A stretch of 23,406 nt of DNA from JAVKSL01 sp039583695 (GTDB taxonomy: Bacteria > Actinomycetota > Acidimicrobiia > Acidimicrobiales > JAJPHD01), in contig JAVKSL010000048.1 in the NCBI GenBank assembly GCA_039583695.1, positions 1 to 23,406 on the forward strand. The letters run 5' to 3'. Positions 14,739-22,205 of this stretch are shown here, one piece after another. The notes beneath the pieces were generated by a model, which was not told the DNA's origin, ran no database searches, and saw nothing but the letters and a program-made list of their open reading frames with translations. The position numbers and the translations under genes were made by a program. Every line of letters starts with the position of its first letter. Positions within the stretch are counted from its first letter, which is position 1.

Positions 14739-15383
14739 ATGGAGATCGGAGTGAAGGATGTTGCTGAGCGGCTCGGGGTGAGCGAACGACGCGCCCTCCA
14801 GCTAGTCAATGCCGGCACCCTTCGTGGTCGTCAAGTCTCGGGACGTTGGCTCGTGGCCGAGGAAGCCATCCCTCGCTCGCGCTTGGTATCTCGACCGATG
14901 GCACCGAGAATGGCCTGGTCGTTCATCGACCTGATATCCGGGGTCCCGATTGACGTGGCCCCCCGAGAGCGCTACCGACTCCTCGCAAAGCAGCGAGAGG
15001 TGATGGTCTCGCCTCGTCCTGGCCAGCTGTTGCGGTCCTGGCTGCGCCTTCGGGCCGAGGTGGTCAATCTCGCAATGTCAGGGAGCGACATTGAGGAGTT
15101 CCTGGCGGACCATCGCGTCGTGCCCGCTGGGATCAGTGACAGCCGGTCGGGCATGTCAGCGGGACGAGAGGCGGAGTGCTATGTCAGCCCCCACGACGTG
15201 GACGCCCTCGTGCTCGACTACTTGATGGCGCAGTCGGATGTGACCAATGTGTGGTTACACGTCAGCGATCAACGACTGAGTCGACCGGCCCCGGTCGGGC
15301 TGGTCATGGCAGACCTCGCCGATCACGACGGGGCCAGGGAGGACGGCCAGTTATCGGTGCTGCTCGGAGAGGACCGGCCGTGA
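14739..15383 (+). CDS. HTH antitoxin of a type IV (AbiEi/AbiEii-type) toxin-antitoxin pair
   Basis: This is a 214-aa protein. The N-terminus is an excisionase/MerR-like DNA-binding domain: VKDVAERLGVSERRALQLVN, then GTLRGRQVSGRWLVAEEAI (5-45). The middle part (RMAWSFIDLISGV, then RERYRLLAKQ) and the C-terminal part (ECYVSPHDVDALVLDYLM and on) resemble the HTH-type antitoxins that precede AbiEii nucleotidyltransferase toxins in actinobacteria. It would repress its own operon. Its TGA overlaps the GTG of the next gene (GTGA), and that gene begins like such a toxin. Family placement is from memory of the pattern, and the pairing supports it. Confidence 0.68.
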   Translation: MEIGVKDVAERLGVSERRALQLVNAGTLRGRQVSGRWLVAEEAIPRSRLVSRPMAPRMAWSFIDLISGVPIDVAPRERYRLLAKQREVMVSPRPGQLLRSWLRLRAEVVNLAMSGSDIEEFLADHRVVPAGISDSRSGMSAGREAECYVSPHDVDALVLDYLMAQSDVTNVWLHVSDQRLSRPAPVGLVMADLADHDGAREDGQLSVLLGEDRP

Positions 15384-15763
15384 CCGCGGTCCTGGACGGC
15401 CTATCCGAGACTCAGCGCGAGTCCTTCCCGTCAAGCTGGTGCCTTGTTGGCGGCCAGATGGTATGGCTCGACGTTCCTGCTGTTGCTCGCGCCATCGCCT
15501 GCGCCCCCGCTTCGATGACTGCGCGCGGGCTGGTGGCAAAGCATCGGCGACCTTCGCCGACACAAGACCCGAAACGTTGGCATCGTGCTCTTGACGGCCG
15601 ACTCCTGGCGAGCGGGCGACGGGAGCCAAGACGACCAACCCGACGTGATCGGTGCCTACAAGCCATAAAGTTGTCGCGCCGAGGAGAGCCGATGATCCAC
15701 GAACAGCCCCGATCCATATCGCCCTCGCTGCCGTTGTGCTTGCCTACAAGTCCCAGCGCCTAG
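15380..15763 (+). pseudogene. Truncated AbiEii-like nucleotidyltransferase toxin
   Basis: GTG 15380 overlaps the antitoxin stop by 4 nt. The first about 35 residues look like the toxin family: a start helix, then WCLVGGQMVWL, the Gly-Gly strand that precedes the catalytic Asp pair. After that the frame is Arg/Pro-rich low-quality sequence to a stop at 15763 (127 aa, against roughly 220-250 expected). Neither other frame restores an obvious catalytic Asp motif, although 15529-15660 in another frame gives an orderly GDLRRHKTRNVGIVLLTAD stretch. I infer a 3' deletion or replacement that leaves the antitoxin intact. Confidence 0.55.
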
Positions 15764-15797
15764 GCACTCTGGGCTCCGTGAGCGTACGTATGCGGCG

Positions 15798-16395
15798 GTG
15801 GCCACGGACACCATGAGACGAAAATTGGTCCGAAGCGGGGTCATCGTCGTTGCAGCCGTCCTGGTGGCTGGCTGCTCTGCGGCGCCCAAGCATTCGGGCT
15901 CGCCGATTGCCGGGGCGTCCACAGCGAGCACCACGAGCGCAACGACAGCCACCACACCAACGACAGGCCTCAAGTCGGGCACCACGGCGCAACCGAGCAC
16001 CGGAGCCACGAGGTTCCCAACGATGACGTCAACAACGGCGCCGCACCCCCGGAAGAACCCCACGGCTACCAACACCCTTGTCACCTTGTTCTCACCGTGG
16101 ACCAGCGCCGGGACCCTTGGGACCGGCCTGACCATGGCCAGGCGTGGGGTTGGGAGCTATTTTACTGGGTCCGCCTCACCATGCATGGACCGTACTCGGC
16201 TCGCTGCCCACCCACGAGGAGGACAGGTTCAACCTGAGGCTGTACCTGTCGCCCCAAGCCCGGCTGACCATGAGCGCCCGGAGCGCCGTGTTCGTCGCGG
16301 GGGATGTGCCCGGTCTGAACGGCGGCACTGCCTCGATGCACTCCGAGTTCGTTGTCACCCAGCTCACCTCCTACGAGGCCGTCGAGCCCGAGTGA
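15798..16395 (+). pseudogene. Lipoprotein gene broken by two apparent frameshifts
   Basis: The N-terminus starts at GTG 15798 or ATG 15813 and reads a lipoprotein signal with lipobox VAGC, then a Thr/Ser-rich linker typical of secreted actinobacterial proteins, up to about 16015. From about 16022 the orderly reading is in a second frame: DDVNNGAAPPEEPHGYQ, then HLVLTVDQRRDPWDRPDHGQ, then AWGWELFYWVRLTMHG. From about 16144-16190 it is in a third frame: LGSLPTHEEDRFNLRLYLSP and on to TGA 16393. Read together these three pieces make a plausible secreted protein of about 195 aa; no single frame does. The third piece, 16144-16395, also exists as an 83-aa ORF. The family is not recognised. Confidence 0.6.
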
Positions 16396-16439
16396 CCCGG
16401 TAATGGGACTGCTGCGTGTTGCCCACGGCGTGCACGCTG

Positions 16440-16468
16440 TTGGCCGGGGTGGGCATCCCGCCGGCCAA
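16440..16468 (+). terminator. Strong GC hairpin, possible terminator
   Basis: TTGGCCGG...CCGGCCAA forms an inverted repeat with further G-C pairs inside (GTGGG against CCCGC) and a tiny loop. It lies after the broken lipoprotein gene and before the glycosidase. No U-tract follows, so it may be a roadblock or an intergenic repeat instead of an intrinsic terminator. Confidence 0.4.
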
Positions 16469-16512
16469 ACGCAGCCACTGCTGGCTTGCGACGGAGCTCG
16501 GGCGCCTAGGGT

Positions 16513-18708
16513 GTGACAAGCGTGGGCGACCCTCGGATCAGCGGCACCGAGGTACCGGCGCTCGGGCGCCTCGACGGATCGGTGATCCTGGTCGAAGGGG
16601 CGGCCTTCGCCATCAGCGATTCCAGCGGCGACATCGTGCCCGGGGGACCGCAGGGCCTATTTATGCGCGACACCAGGTTCTTGTCCCGCTACGAGTGCTG
16701 GGTGAACGGCGCCCGGCCTGAGCGCCTGGCCATCTCGCGCGAGGATCCCTTCACTGCCATCTTCGTGGCCCGCGCCCGGGCGCACGCCGAAGGCCCCGAC
16801 GCCACCTTGTTGGTGACCAGGTCGCGCTATGTGGGGCGGGGCATGCGCGAGGACCTGCGCATCCGCAACGTGGGCACCGAGCCGGCCTACTGCTTGGTCG
16901 AGCTGTTCGTGGACTCCGACTTCGCCACCACCTCCGAGGTGAGAGAGGGCCGCGCCGGGCGGGTGGAGCACCCCGGGCGGGCCAAGCCGGCGAGTGCCCA
17001 CTCCCCGCAGGAGCCCGCTCCCGAGAGCCCTAATGGCACCCAGGTGCTGTTGCTGGGCTACCGGCGCGGCGGCGCCCGCCGGGGTTGTCGGGTCGAGCTG
17101 AGCCGATCATTCAGGCTCGCCGGCAACCTGGCCAGCATGGAGGCCATAGTGCCTGCCGGCGGGGAATGGTCGGTGTGTGTGCAGGTGACACCGGTTATGG
17201 ACGACGTGGCGGTCACGCCGCGCTACACCTGCGGGGCGCCGGTCGAGCGTGCCATGCCCGCCGAGCGCCTGGCCCGCTGGCGCCGGGAGGTTCCCCTGGT
17301 CGATACCGACCACGAGCCGCTGCGCGCCGCGGTGGCGCGCAGCTCCGAGGACCTTGGCCTGCTCAGACTGTTCGACCCGGACCACCCCTCCCGGGCCGTG
17401 GTTGCGGCTGGGGCGCCGTGGTCGATGATCCTGGCGGGGCGGGATTCGCTCCTCACCTCGTGGATGGCGCTGCTGGCGGACCCCGACCTGGCGCTGGGGG
17501 TGCTGGAGACCCTGGCCCGTTTTCAGGGGACCCGATCCGATCCGCTGACCGAGGAAGAACCCGGCCGCATCCTGGCCGAGATGCGCTTCGGCGAGGGCCC
17601 CGGGTTGACGCCGTGTGACGGTCAAGTCTCCTACGGGACCGCGGATGCAACGCCGTTGTTCGTCATGCTGCTCGGTGAGCTGCGTCGCTGGGGCCTGGCC
17701 AGGGAAGTGGTCGACCGGCTCCTGCCACACGCCGACGCGGCCCTGGAGTGGGTGGAGCACTACGGGGATCGCGACGGCGACGGGTACGTCGAGTACCAGC
17801 GCGCCAGCGACCGGGGCCCGGTCAACCAGGGCTGGAAGAGCTCCCCCGACGGGATCCGCTACGCCGACGGCCGTGTGGCCAAAGCGCCTGTCGCTCTGTG
17901 CGAGATCCAGGCCTACGTATACGGCGCCTACCTGGCGCGGGTGCACTTCGCACGCGAAGCGGGCGACGAGGCCACTGCCGCCCGGTGCGCCGGGCGGGCC
18001 GCGGAGCTCAAGGAGGCGTTCAACCGGGACTTCTGGCTTCCCGAGCGGGGCTGGTTCGCCGTCGGTCTCGACGCCGACAAGGCGCCGATCGATTCGCTGA
18101 CCTCCAATATCGGGCACTGCTTGTGGACCGGCATCGTGGACGAGGGTCACGCCGCCGAGGTGGCGGCGCACCTGTCCTCCCCAGCCATGTCCAGCGGATG
18201 GGGGATCAGGACCCTGGCGGCGAACATGGGCGGCTACAACCCGCTGAGCTATCACTGCGGCTCGGTGTGGCCGCACGACAGCGCCATCGTGGCGGCGGGG
18301 CTGATGCGCTACGGCTTCGTGGATGAGGCCCAGGCCCTGATCATGGCCCTGCTCGACGCGGCCCAGTGCCAGGGCGGCCGCCTGCCTGAGCTCTACAGCG
18401 GCATCCCGCGCGACGAGCTGCCGACGCTGGTGAGCTACCCGACGTCGTGCTCGCCCCAAGCCTGGTCGGCGGCCTCGCCCCTGCTCGCCCTGCGCACCTT
18501 GTTGCGCCTGGACCCGTGGGTCCCGTACGGCAAGGTCTGGCTGGCCCCCGCCCTCCCGGAATCAATCGGCTACCTGCGCGTAGACCGCATCCCCCTCGGT
18601 GGCGGGCGCGTCACCGTCGAGGTAGTCGACGGTGACGCCAAGGTGGAAGGGCTGCCGCCGGGACTGGAGTTGGTCCGCGAGCCCCGGGCGCCGGTCACCG
18701 CGGTTTAG
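16513..18708 (+). CDS. Glycogen-debranching / amylo-alpha-1,6-glucosidase family protein
   Basis: This is a 731-aa cytoplasmic enzyme. The N-terminal debranching-type beta domain (about 20-250) includes GPQGLFMRDTRFLSRYECW, the usual signature of this family. The C-terminal (alpha/alpha)6 domain (about 270-690) has PWSMILAGRDSLLTSWMA, then DRDGDGYVEYQRASD near 418, NQGWKSSPDGI with its likely catalytic acid, ALCEIQAYVYGAY, and WPHDSAIVAAG near 586. It would cleave branch points in glycogen or a related glucan. Start GTG 16513, or GTG 16522; TAGGGT at 16507-16512 could be a -10 box for leaderless expression. The gene is complete and stands alone, with decayed genes on both sides, and is probably chromosomal backbone. 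Confidence 0.85.
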   Translation: MTSVGDPRISGTEVPALGRLDGSVILVEGAAFAISDSSGDIVPGGPQGLFMRDTRFLSRYECWVNGARPERLAISREDPFTAIFVARARAHAEGPDATLLVTRSRYVGRGMREDLRIRNVGTEPAYCLVELFVDSDFATTSEVREGRAGRVEHPGRAKPASAHSPQEPAPESPNGTQVLLLGYRRGGARRGCRVELSRSFRLAGNLASMEAIVPAGGEWSVCVQVTPVMDDVAVTPRYTCGAPVERAMPAERLARWRREVPLVDTDHEPLRAAVARSSEDLGLLRLFDPDHPSRAVVAAGAPWSMILAGRDSLLTSWMALLADPDLALGVLETLARFQGTRSDPLTEEEPGRILAEMRFGEGPGLTPCDGQVSYGTADATPLFVMLLGELRRWGLAREVVDRLLPHADAALEWVEHYGDRDGDGYVEYQRASDRGPVNQGWKSSPDGIRYADGRVAKAPVALCEIQAYVYGAYLARVHFAREAGDEATAARCAGRAAELKEAFNRDFWLPERGWFAVGLDADKAPIDSLTSNIGHCLWTGIVDEGHAAEVAAHLSSPAMSSGWGIRTLAANMGGYNPLSYHCGSVWPHDSAIVAAGLMRYGFVDEAQALIMALLDAAQCQGGRLPELYSGIPRDELPTLVSYPTSCSPQAWSAASPLLALRTLLRLDPWVPYGKVWLAPALPESIGYLRVDRIPLGGGRVTVEVVDGDAKVEGLPPGLELVREPRAPVTAV

Positions 18709-18753
18709 TCGGTCACCGGCCCTAACACTGAGCGATAGTGGGTTTCGCTTGGT

Positions 18754-18778
18754 GGGCGGCCCAGATCGGAGACCGCCC
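18754..18778 (+). terminator. Hairpin after the glycosidase gene
   Basis: GGGCGG (18754-18759) and CCGCCC (18773-18778) form a 6-bp stem with a 13-nt loop, 46 nt after the stop. No T-run follows; a weak terminator candidate. Confidence 0.3.
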
Positions 18779-18951
18779 GCTACGTAGCCGGCCTACGCAG
18801 CTCGCTGCGACCACACACGACACACGAAACCGGAACCATCCTCGCCCTCCTGCGAGCAGACTTACCTGCGTTGGCCGTTCTAGTTTGGTGCAGGAGTTGG
18901 CGGGACGCCCGGTGGGTCTTTCCGGCCACGCCCGACGGCTACCGGGCGGAG

Positions 18952-19170
18952 CTACGCAGCCAGTGGGACCGATGCCTCCCGCGCCTTGACCAGCGCGAGG
19001 GGTGAGCTGCCCGAGAATGGTAAAGTCAGCGTGCAGCCGCACACGCTCGATCCGGCGCACGCGAAGAGGGAGCGGGCCCCACTCATGCTTTAGCCGCCCG
19101 AACCTCGCCCGATGCACCCGCGCTGGCGCTACGTCTCTTTCCAGCGCATGGTGGACGTGGGACGACGGTG
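18952..19170 (-). pseudogene. Decayed C-terminal end of a DDE-type transposase
   Basis: On the reverse strand 19004-19117 reads ARFGRLKHEWGPLPLRVRR followed by IERVRLHADFTILGQL. This matches in style the C-terminus of IS transposases of the (VER)xFGRLKHEWG...LPLRVR...R..LHxDLTIL type. One frame change near 19000 gives LALVKAREASVPLAA and then TAG (18952-18954), the usual tail of the same family (LARARAVPLA). Upstream, to about 19170, the frame is open but has no further recognisable motif, and the DDE catalytic part is absent. No terminal inverted repeats were found. It fills most of the 538-bp gap between the glycosidase and the methyltransferase. Confidence 0.6.
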
Positions 19171-19232
19171 TGCATCCGACCGACCTTGGGCCAGGTGGAG
19201 GCGGGATCCCCCTCCGTGCCTGTTCACCGTGC

Positions 19233-19238
19233 TATAAG
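19233..19238 (+). promoter_or_regulatory. Candidate -10 box TATAAG before the methyltransferase gene
   Basis: TATAAG ends 8 nt before ATG 19247, allowing a very short or absent leader. An AGGG (19240-19243) lies only 3 nt before the ATG, too close to be a good ribosome site. Confidence 0.35.
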
Positions 19239-19246
19239 TAAGGGCT

Positions 19247-20368
19247 ATGGTCTACCGGGCTGCGGAGTTCTTCGCCGGAATCGGCCTGGTGAGGTCGGCC
19301 ATCGGTCACGCCGGGATCGAGGTGGCCTGGGCGAACGACATAGAGCCGCTGAAGGCGCGGCTCTATGCGGCAAACCACCCTGCGGATCACTACGTGCTGG
19401 GCGACGTGCGTTCGGTCCCAGGTCGCAGCGTCCCGACGGTGGACCTCGCCACGGCGTCCTTCCCCTGTACGGACCTGTCGCTCGCAGGGTGGCGGCGCGG
19501 TCTCGCTGGCGACCAGTCCGGGATGTTCTGGGAGTTCGCTCGCGTCCTTCAAGAGATGGGGCCTCGCCGTCCGTCCGTTGTCCTGCTTGAGAACGTCCCC
19601 GCGCTTCTGTCCTCTCACGGAGGGGCCGACCTTCGCGACATCGTCCGTCGGCTGAATCAGCTCGGTTACTCATGCGACCCGTTCCAGGTGGACGCTCGCT
19701 GGTTCGTGCCCCAGAGCAGGCCCCGCCTGTTTATCGTGGGTGTTCGGCCCCCCCTACCGGGTTGCGGCGTGGGAGCGCCCGATCCCACGGACCCAGTTCG
19801 GCCTCCCAGCGTGGTCTCGTTCATCCAGCGACAACCCGACCTGCGCTGGCATCGCTTCCCGCTTGCGCTGCCTCCTCGCGGCCGCGCTCGAACACTGCGA
19901 GATGTGGTGGAGCGGTTCCCGTCCGGCGCTTCTGTCTGGTGGGACGAGGCGCGGTCATGCCGGTTCTTCCGGTCTCTGTCGCCGATACAAGCCGAAAGGT
20001 TGCGCACGCTGCAAGCGAGCCGACGCGTCTCATGGCGGACCGCGTATCGACGCACCCGCCGAGGCGTCGCAGTATGGGAGATCCGCCCCGACGCCATCTC
20101 CGGGTGCCTCCGCACGGCCCGCGGGGGATCGAGCAAGCAGGCCGTCGTGGAGGCAGGTCAGGGTGTGACCCGCATCAGGTGGATGACGTCCCGCGAGTAC
20201 GCCCGTCTGCAAGGCGCGAGGGACACTTTCGATTTCGCAGGCGTGAGCCCCAACCAGGTGATGTTCGGTTTCGGCGACGCAGTATGTGTGCCGGTGGTCG
20301 CATGGATCGCTAGCGAGTACCTGCGGCCTGTCCTGGATTTAACGGTGGTCGAGCGGCTCGGTGCCTGA
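19247..20368 (+). CDS. DNA (cytosine-5-)-methyltransferase of a restriction-modification system
   Basis: This is a 373-aa C5-cytosine methyltransferase that would protect the cell's own DNA. Motif I is AAEFFAGIGLVRSAI (5-19, AdoMet binding), motif IV is ASFPCTDLSLAG (70-81) with catalytic Cys74, motif VI is LLENVPALL (113-121), and motif VIII is PQSRPRLFIVG (155-165). The variable target-recognition region is about 170-300. Motif IX is WMTSREYARLQG and motif X is PNQVMFGFGDAVCVPVVAWI near the C-terminus. All catalytic parts are present, so it should be active. Its last 8 nt overlap the start of the GIY-YIG endonuclease gene, and a vsr gene follows. The target sequence cannot be read from the protein. 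Confidence 0.92.
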   Translation: MVYRAAEFFAGIGLVRSAIGHAGIEVAWANDIEPLKARLYAANHPADHYVLGDVRSVPGRSVPTVDLATASFPCTDLSLAGWRRGLAGDQSGMFWEFARVLQEMGPRRPSVVLLENVPALLSSHGGADLRDIVRRLNQLGYSCDPFQVDARWFVPQSRPRLFIVGVRPPLPGCGVGAPDPTDPVRPPSVVSFIQRQPDLRWHRFPLALPPRGRARTLRDVVERFPSGASVWWDEARSCRFFRSLSPIQAERLRTLQASRRVSWRTAYRRTRRGVAVWEIRPDAISGCLRTARGGSSKQAVVEAGQGVTRIRWMTSREYARLQGARDTFDFAGVSPNQVMFGFGDAVCVPVVAWIASEYLRPVLDLTVVERLGA

Positions 20369-21137
20369 GCTACGTCGACCCAGTCGGCCCAGCCGGAGCG
20401 CCATGGCTGCGCCGGACGTTCGTGGCTTCCGAGACGCTCTGGACAAGGCCCTCAATACGCGTGACTCAGAAGGCCGCATGACCAGCCTTGCGACCTGGGG
20501 GGTTTACGCGTTCTACGACTTTGAGGATGAGCCCATCTACGTCGGGCAGACGAACGAGCAACTCCGAGTCCGCATTCGTCGCCACTTGACCAACCAGCGC
20601 ACCGACGCCGTAGGGATGCGGGTGCTCGACCCCTACGAGGTCCGGTCGGTCGAGATGTGGCCGCTCTGGGAGTTCAGCACCGGCAAGAAGAGCCTGCCGA
20701 GGGTTCAGAAGAAGGCGTACCTGGACAGGCTTGAGCGGACGGTGTACGACCGAGCCGTGAAGGAGTCTCGATTCGGCGTGATCCTCAACGAGAAGATTCC
20801 GCCCGAGGTGCCGCTCATCCCAAACGGGGACCTGCCCACGCCGGTCCGATATCCCGTCGTGCCGGACGACGTTCTGGCGGAACGGAGGCACCCGGACAAC
20901 CGCATCGCGCGGCGCGCCGAAACCCTCGGTCGGCTGGCGAACGTCGTGCGCGAGCGGGGTTCTGTGACGACTGGACTGAGGCGTGTGGTCGTCGTGCAGG
21001 CTGTTCGTCTGGCCTGGCTCGGCGCGCTGCGCCTGGCGGAAGCGGAAGGACGGCGCCCGCCCGACTTCGACACACTTGTCGATCTGCAAGGGCTGGTCGC
21101 TGGCGCGCTCGGTCCAGATACAGACGAAGAATCATAG
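20361..21137 (+). CDS. GIY-YIG endonuclease, probable restriction enzyme partner
   Basis: This is a 258-aa protein. The GIY-YIG core (about 44-145) has WGVYAFYDF (Tyr49), EPIYVGQTN (Tyr60), RVRIRRHL with Arg71 and His75 four residues apart, and LERTVYDRA with Glu125 as metal ligand. The GVY / YVG / R-x3-H / E set and the link to a C5 methyltransferase recall the Eco29kI group of type II restriction enzymes. The C-terminal about 100 residues are not recognised and may bind DNA. Start GTG 20361 overlaps the methyltransferase stop by 8 nt; ATG 20403, with GGAG 4 nt upstream, is an alternative. Coupled translation keeps the toxic nuclease behind its protecting methylase. The nuclease fold is well supported, restriction function inferred. 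Confidence 0.8.
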   Translation: MPELRRPSRPSRSAMAAPDVRGFRDALDKALNTRDSEGRMTSLATWGVYAFYDFEDEPIYVGQTNEQLRVRIRRHLTNQRTDAVGMRVLDPYEVRSVEMWPLWEFSTGKKSLPRVQKKAYLDRLERTVYDRAVKESRFGVILNEKIPPEVPLIPNGDLPTPVRYPVVPDDVLAERRHPDNRIARRAETLGRLANVVRERGSVTTGLRRVVVVQAVRLAWLGALRLAEAEGRRPPDFDTLVDLQGLVAGALGPDTDEES

Positions 21138-21151
21138 AAGGGGACGGTGCA

Positions 21152-21592
21152 GTGGACGACCGCTCCCCCGCCGCACGCAGCCAGACGATGGCGGCTGTTC
21201 GCTCTACGAACACTACTCCGGAACGCGCGGTCCGGTCCGCTCTCCACAGGATGGGCGTCCGTTATCGCCTCGCACAGGAGGTCAAGGTTGGAGATCGGCG
21301 GATCAAGCCAGACCTCGTGTTCAAGGAAGCCCGCGTCGCCGTGTTCATCGACGGATGCTTCTGGCACGGCTGTCCCGACCACTGCCGGGTGCCCGTGACG
21401 AACGCGAGCTACTGGACGCAAAAGCTCCGGCGCAATCAAGAGAGGGACGCCTTGATCGACTCAGAGCTAGCCGCTGCAGGCTGGCGAGTGATCAGGGAGT
21501 GGGAGCACTCTGACGCGTCGACGGTCGCCCGTCAGGTTGCTCGGGCTCTTCGGGAGTCGCTCTCCTCGGGTGCCATGGCGCGCAATTCGTAG
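21152..21592 (+). CDS. vsr: Very short patch repair endonuclease (Vsr)
   Basis: This is a 146-aa mismatch endonuclease. It nicks T:G mismatches left when a 5-methylcytosine made by the adjacent methyltransferase deaminates. Seen: the N-terminal AVRSTNTTPERAVRSALHR (14-32), catalytic Asp54 in RIKPDLVF, FIDGCFWHGCPDHC (65-78) with the zinc-binding Cys/His residues, YWTQKLRRNQERD (87-99) and the AGWRVIREWEH strand. The start is GTG 21152 with AAGGGG (21138-21143) 8 nt upstream and a 14-nt gap after the nuclease gene, so the three genes form one operon. Length is normal for the family. Confidence 0.93.
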   Translation: MDDRSPAARSQTMAAVRSTNTTPERAVRSALHRMGVRYRLAQEVKVGDRRIKPDLVFKEARVAVFIDGCFWHGCPDHCRVPVTNASYWTQKLRRNQERDALIDSELAAAGWRVIREWEHSDASTVARQVARALRESLSSGAMARNS

Positions 21593-21677
21593 ACGCCAGC
21601 CGATAGGAACTCGGTGATGCCGAGCGTCGAGGCTGTCAGTTCGTGGTTTGCCACCTTCGGTCGTGAAAACTGTAGCC

Positions 21678-22205
21678 ATGCTCTTGCGCAGGGCTGTTCC
21701 GGGCGACGAGGCCGCGGTGGCCGAGGTGCACGTCGGCTCTTGGCGGGTGGCCTACCGAGGATTGCTGCCCGATGCCTACGTGACCCGGCTCGACCCGGCC
21801 GAACGAGCGAAGCACTAAAGCTTCGCCGCGCAGGGACCCGACATCCCCATGACCACGGTCGCAGTAGCGGACGGGGTGATCTGCGGGTTTGCGACGGTGG
21901 GCCCCGCCCGCGACGCCGGCGCGCAAGGTGCGGGTGAGCTGTACGCGCTCTACGTCGAGTCGTCCTGGTGGGGACGAGGTGTCGGGCACGCCCTGATCGG
22001 CGAGGCCCGGCGGCTGCTGGTCGAGCGTGGTCACGGAGAGGCGATGCTGTGGGTGCTGGCCGGCAACTCCCGGGCCCAGCGCTTCTATCGCGCCGACGGA
22101 TGGCGCCCCGACGGGGCGACCCGCCGTGAGGAGATCGGAGCCGGATGCAACCCTGACGGCGGCCTCAGCGTCGAGGAACTTTGCTACCGAAGGCGGCTGC
22201 GGTGA
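21678..22205 (+). pseudogene. GNAT acetyltransferase gene with an in-frame TAA
   Basis: From ATG 21678 the frame reads MLLRRAVPGDEAAVAEVHV, then SWRVAYRGLLPDAYVTRLDP and AERAKH, a normal GNAT N-terminus. TAA follows at 21816-21818. The same frame resumes at once as SFAAQGPDIPMTTVAVADG and continues through the acetyl-CoA motif (LYVESSWWGRGVGHALIGEA) and NSRAQRFYRADGW to TGA 22205. Homologues have Tyr at this point (RAxxY.F), so TAT/TAC to TAA is the simplest explanation. The downstream 118-aa part could be translated from ATG 21849 but would lack the first strand and helices. Its stop overlaps the start of the fusion gene (GTGA). Confidence 0.75.

Noticed and set aside
17107..18459. 450-aa reverse-strand frame antisense to the glycosidase
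   Set aside because: Typical antisense shadow of a GC-rich gene, with no recognisable domain.
18722..19117. 131-aa reverse-strand frame as a complete gene
   Set aside because: Only its first about 38 residues resemble a known protein (a transposase tail); the proper end is in another frame, so it is a remnant.
21614..21937. 107-aa forward frame beginning MMPSVEAV
   Set aside because: Out of frame with the GNAT sequence that fits family motifs; Arg-rich shadow.
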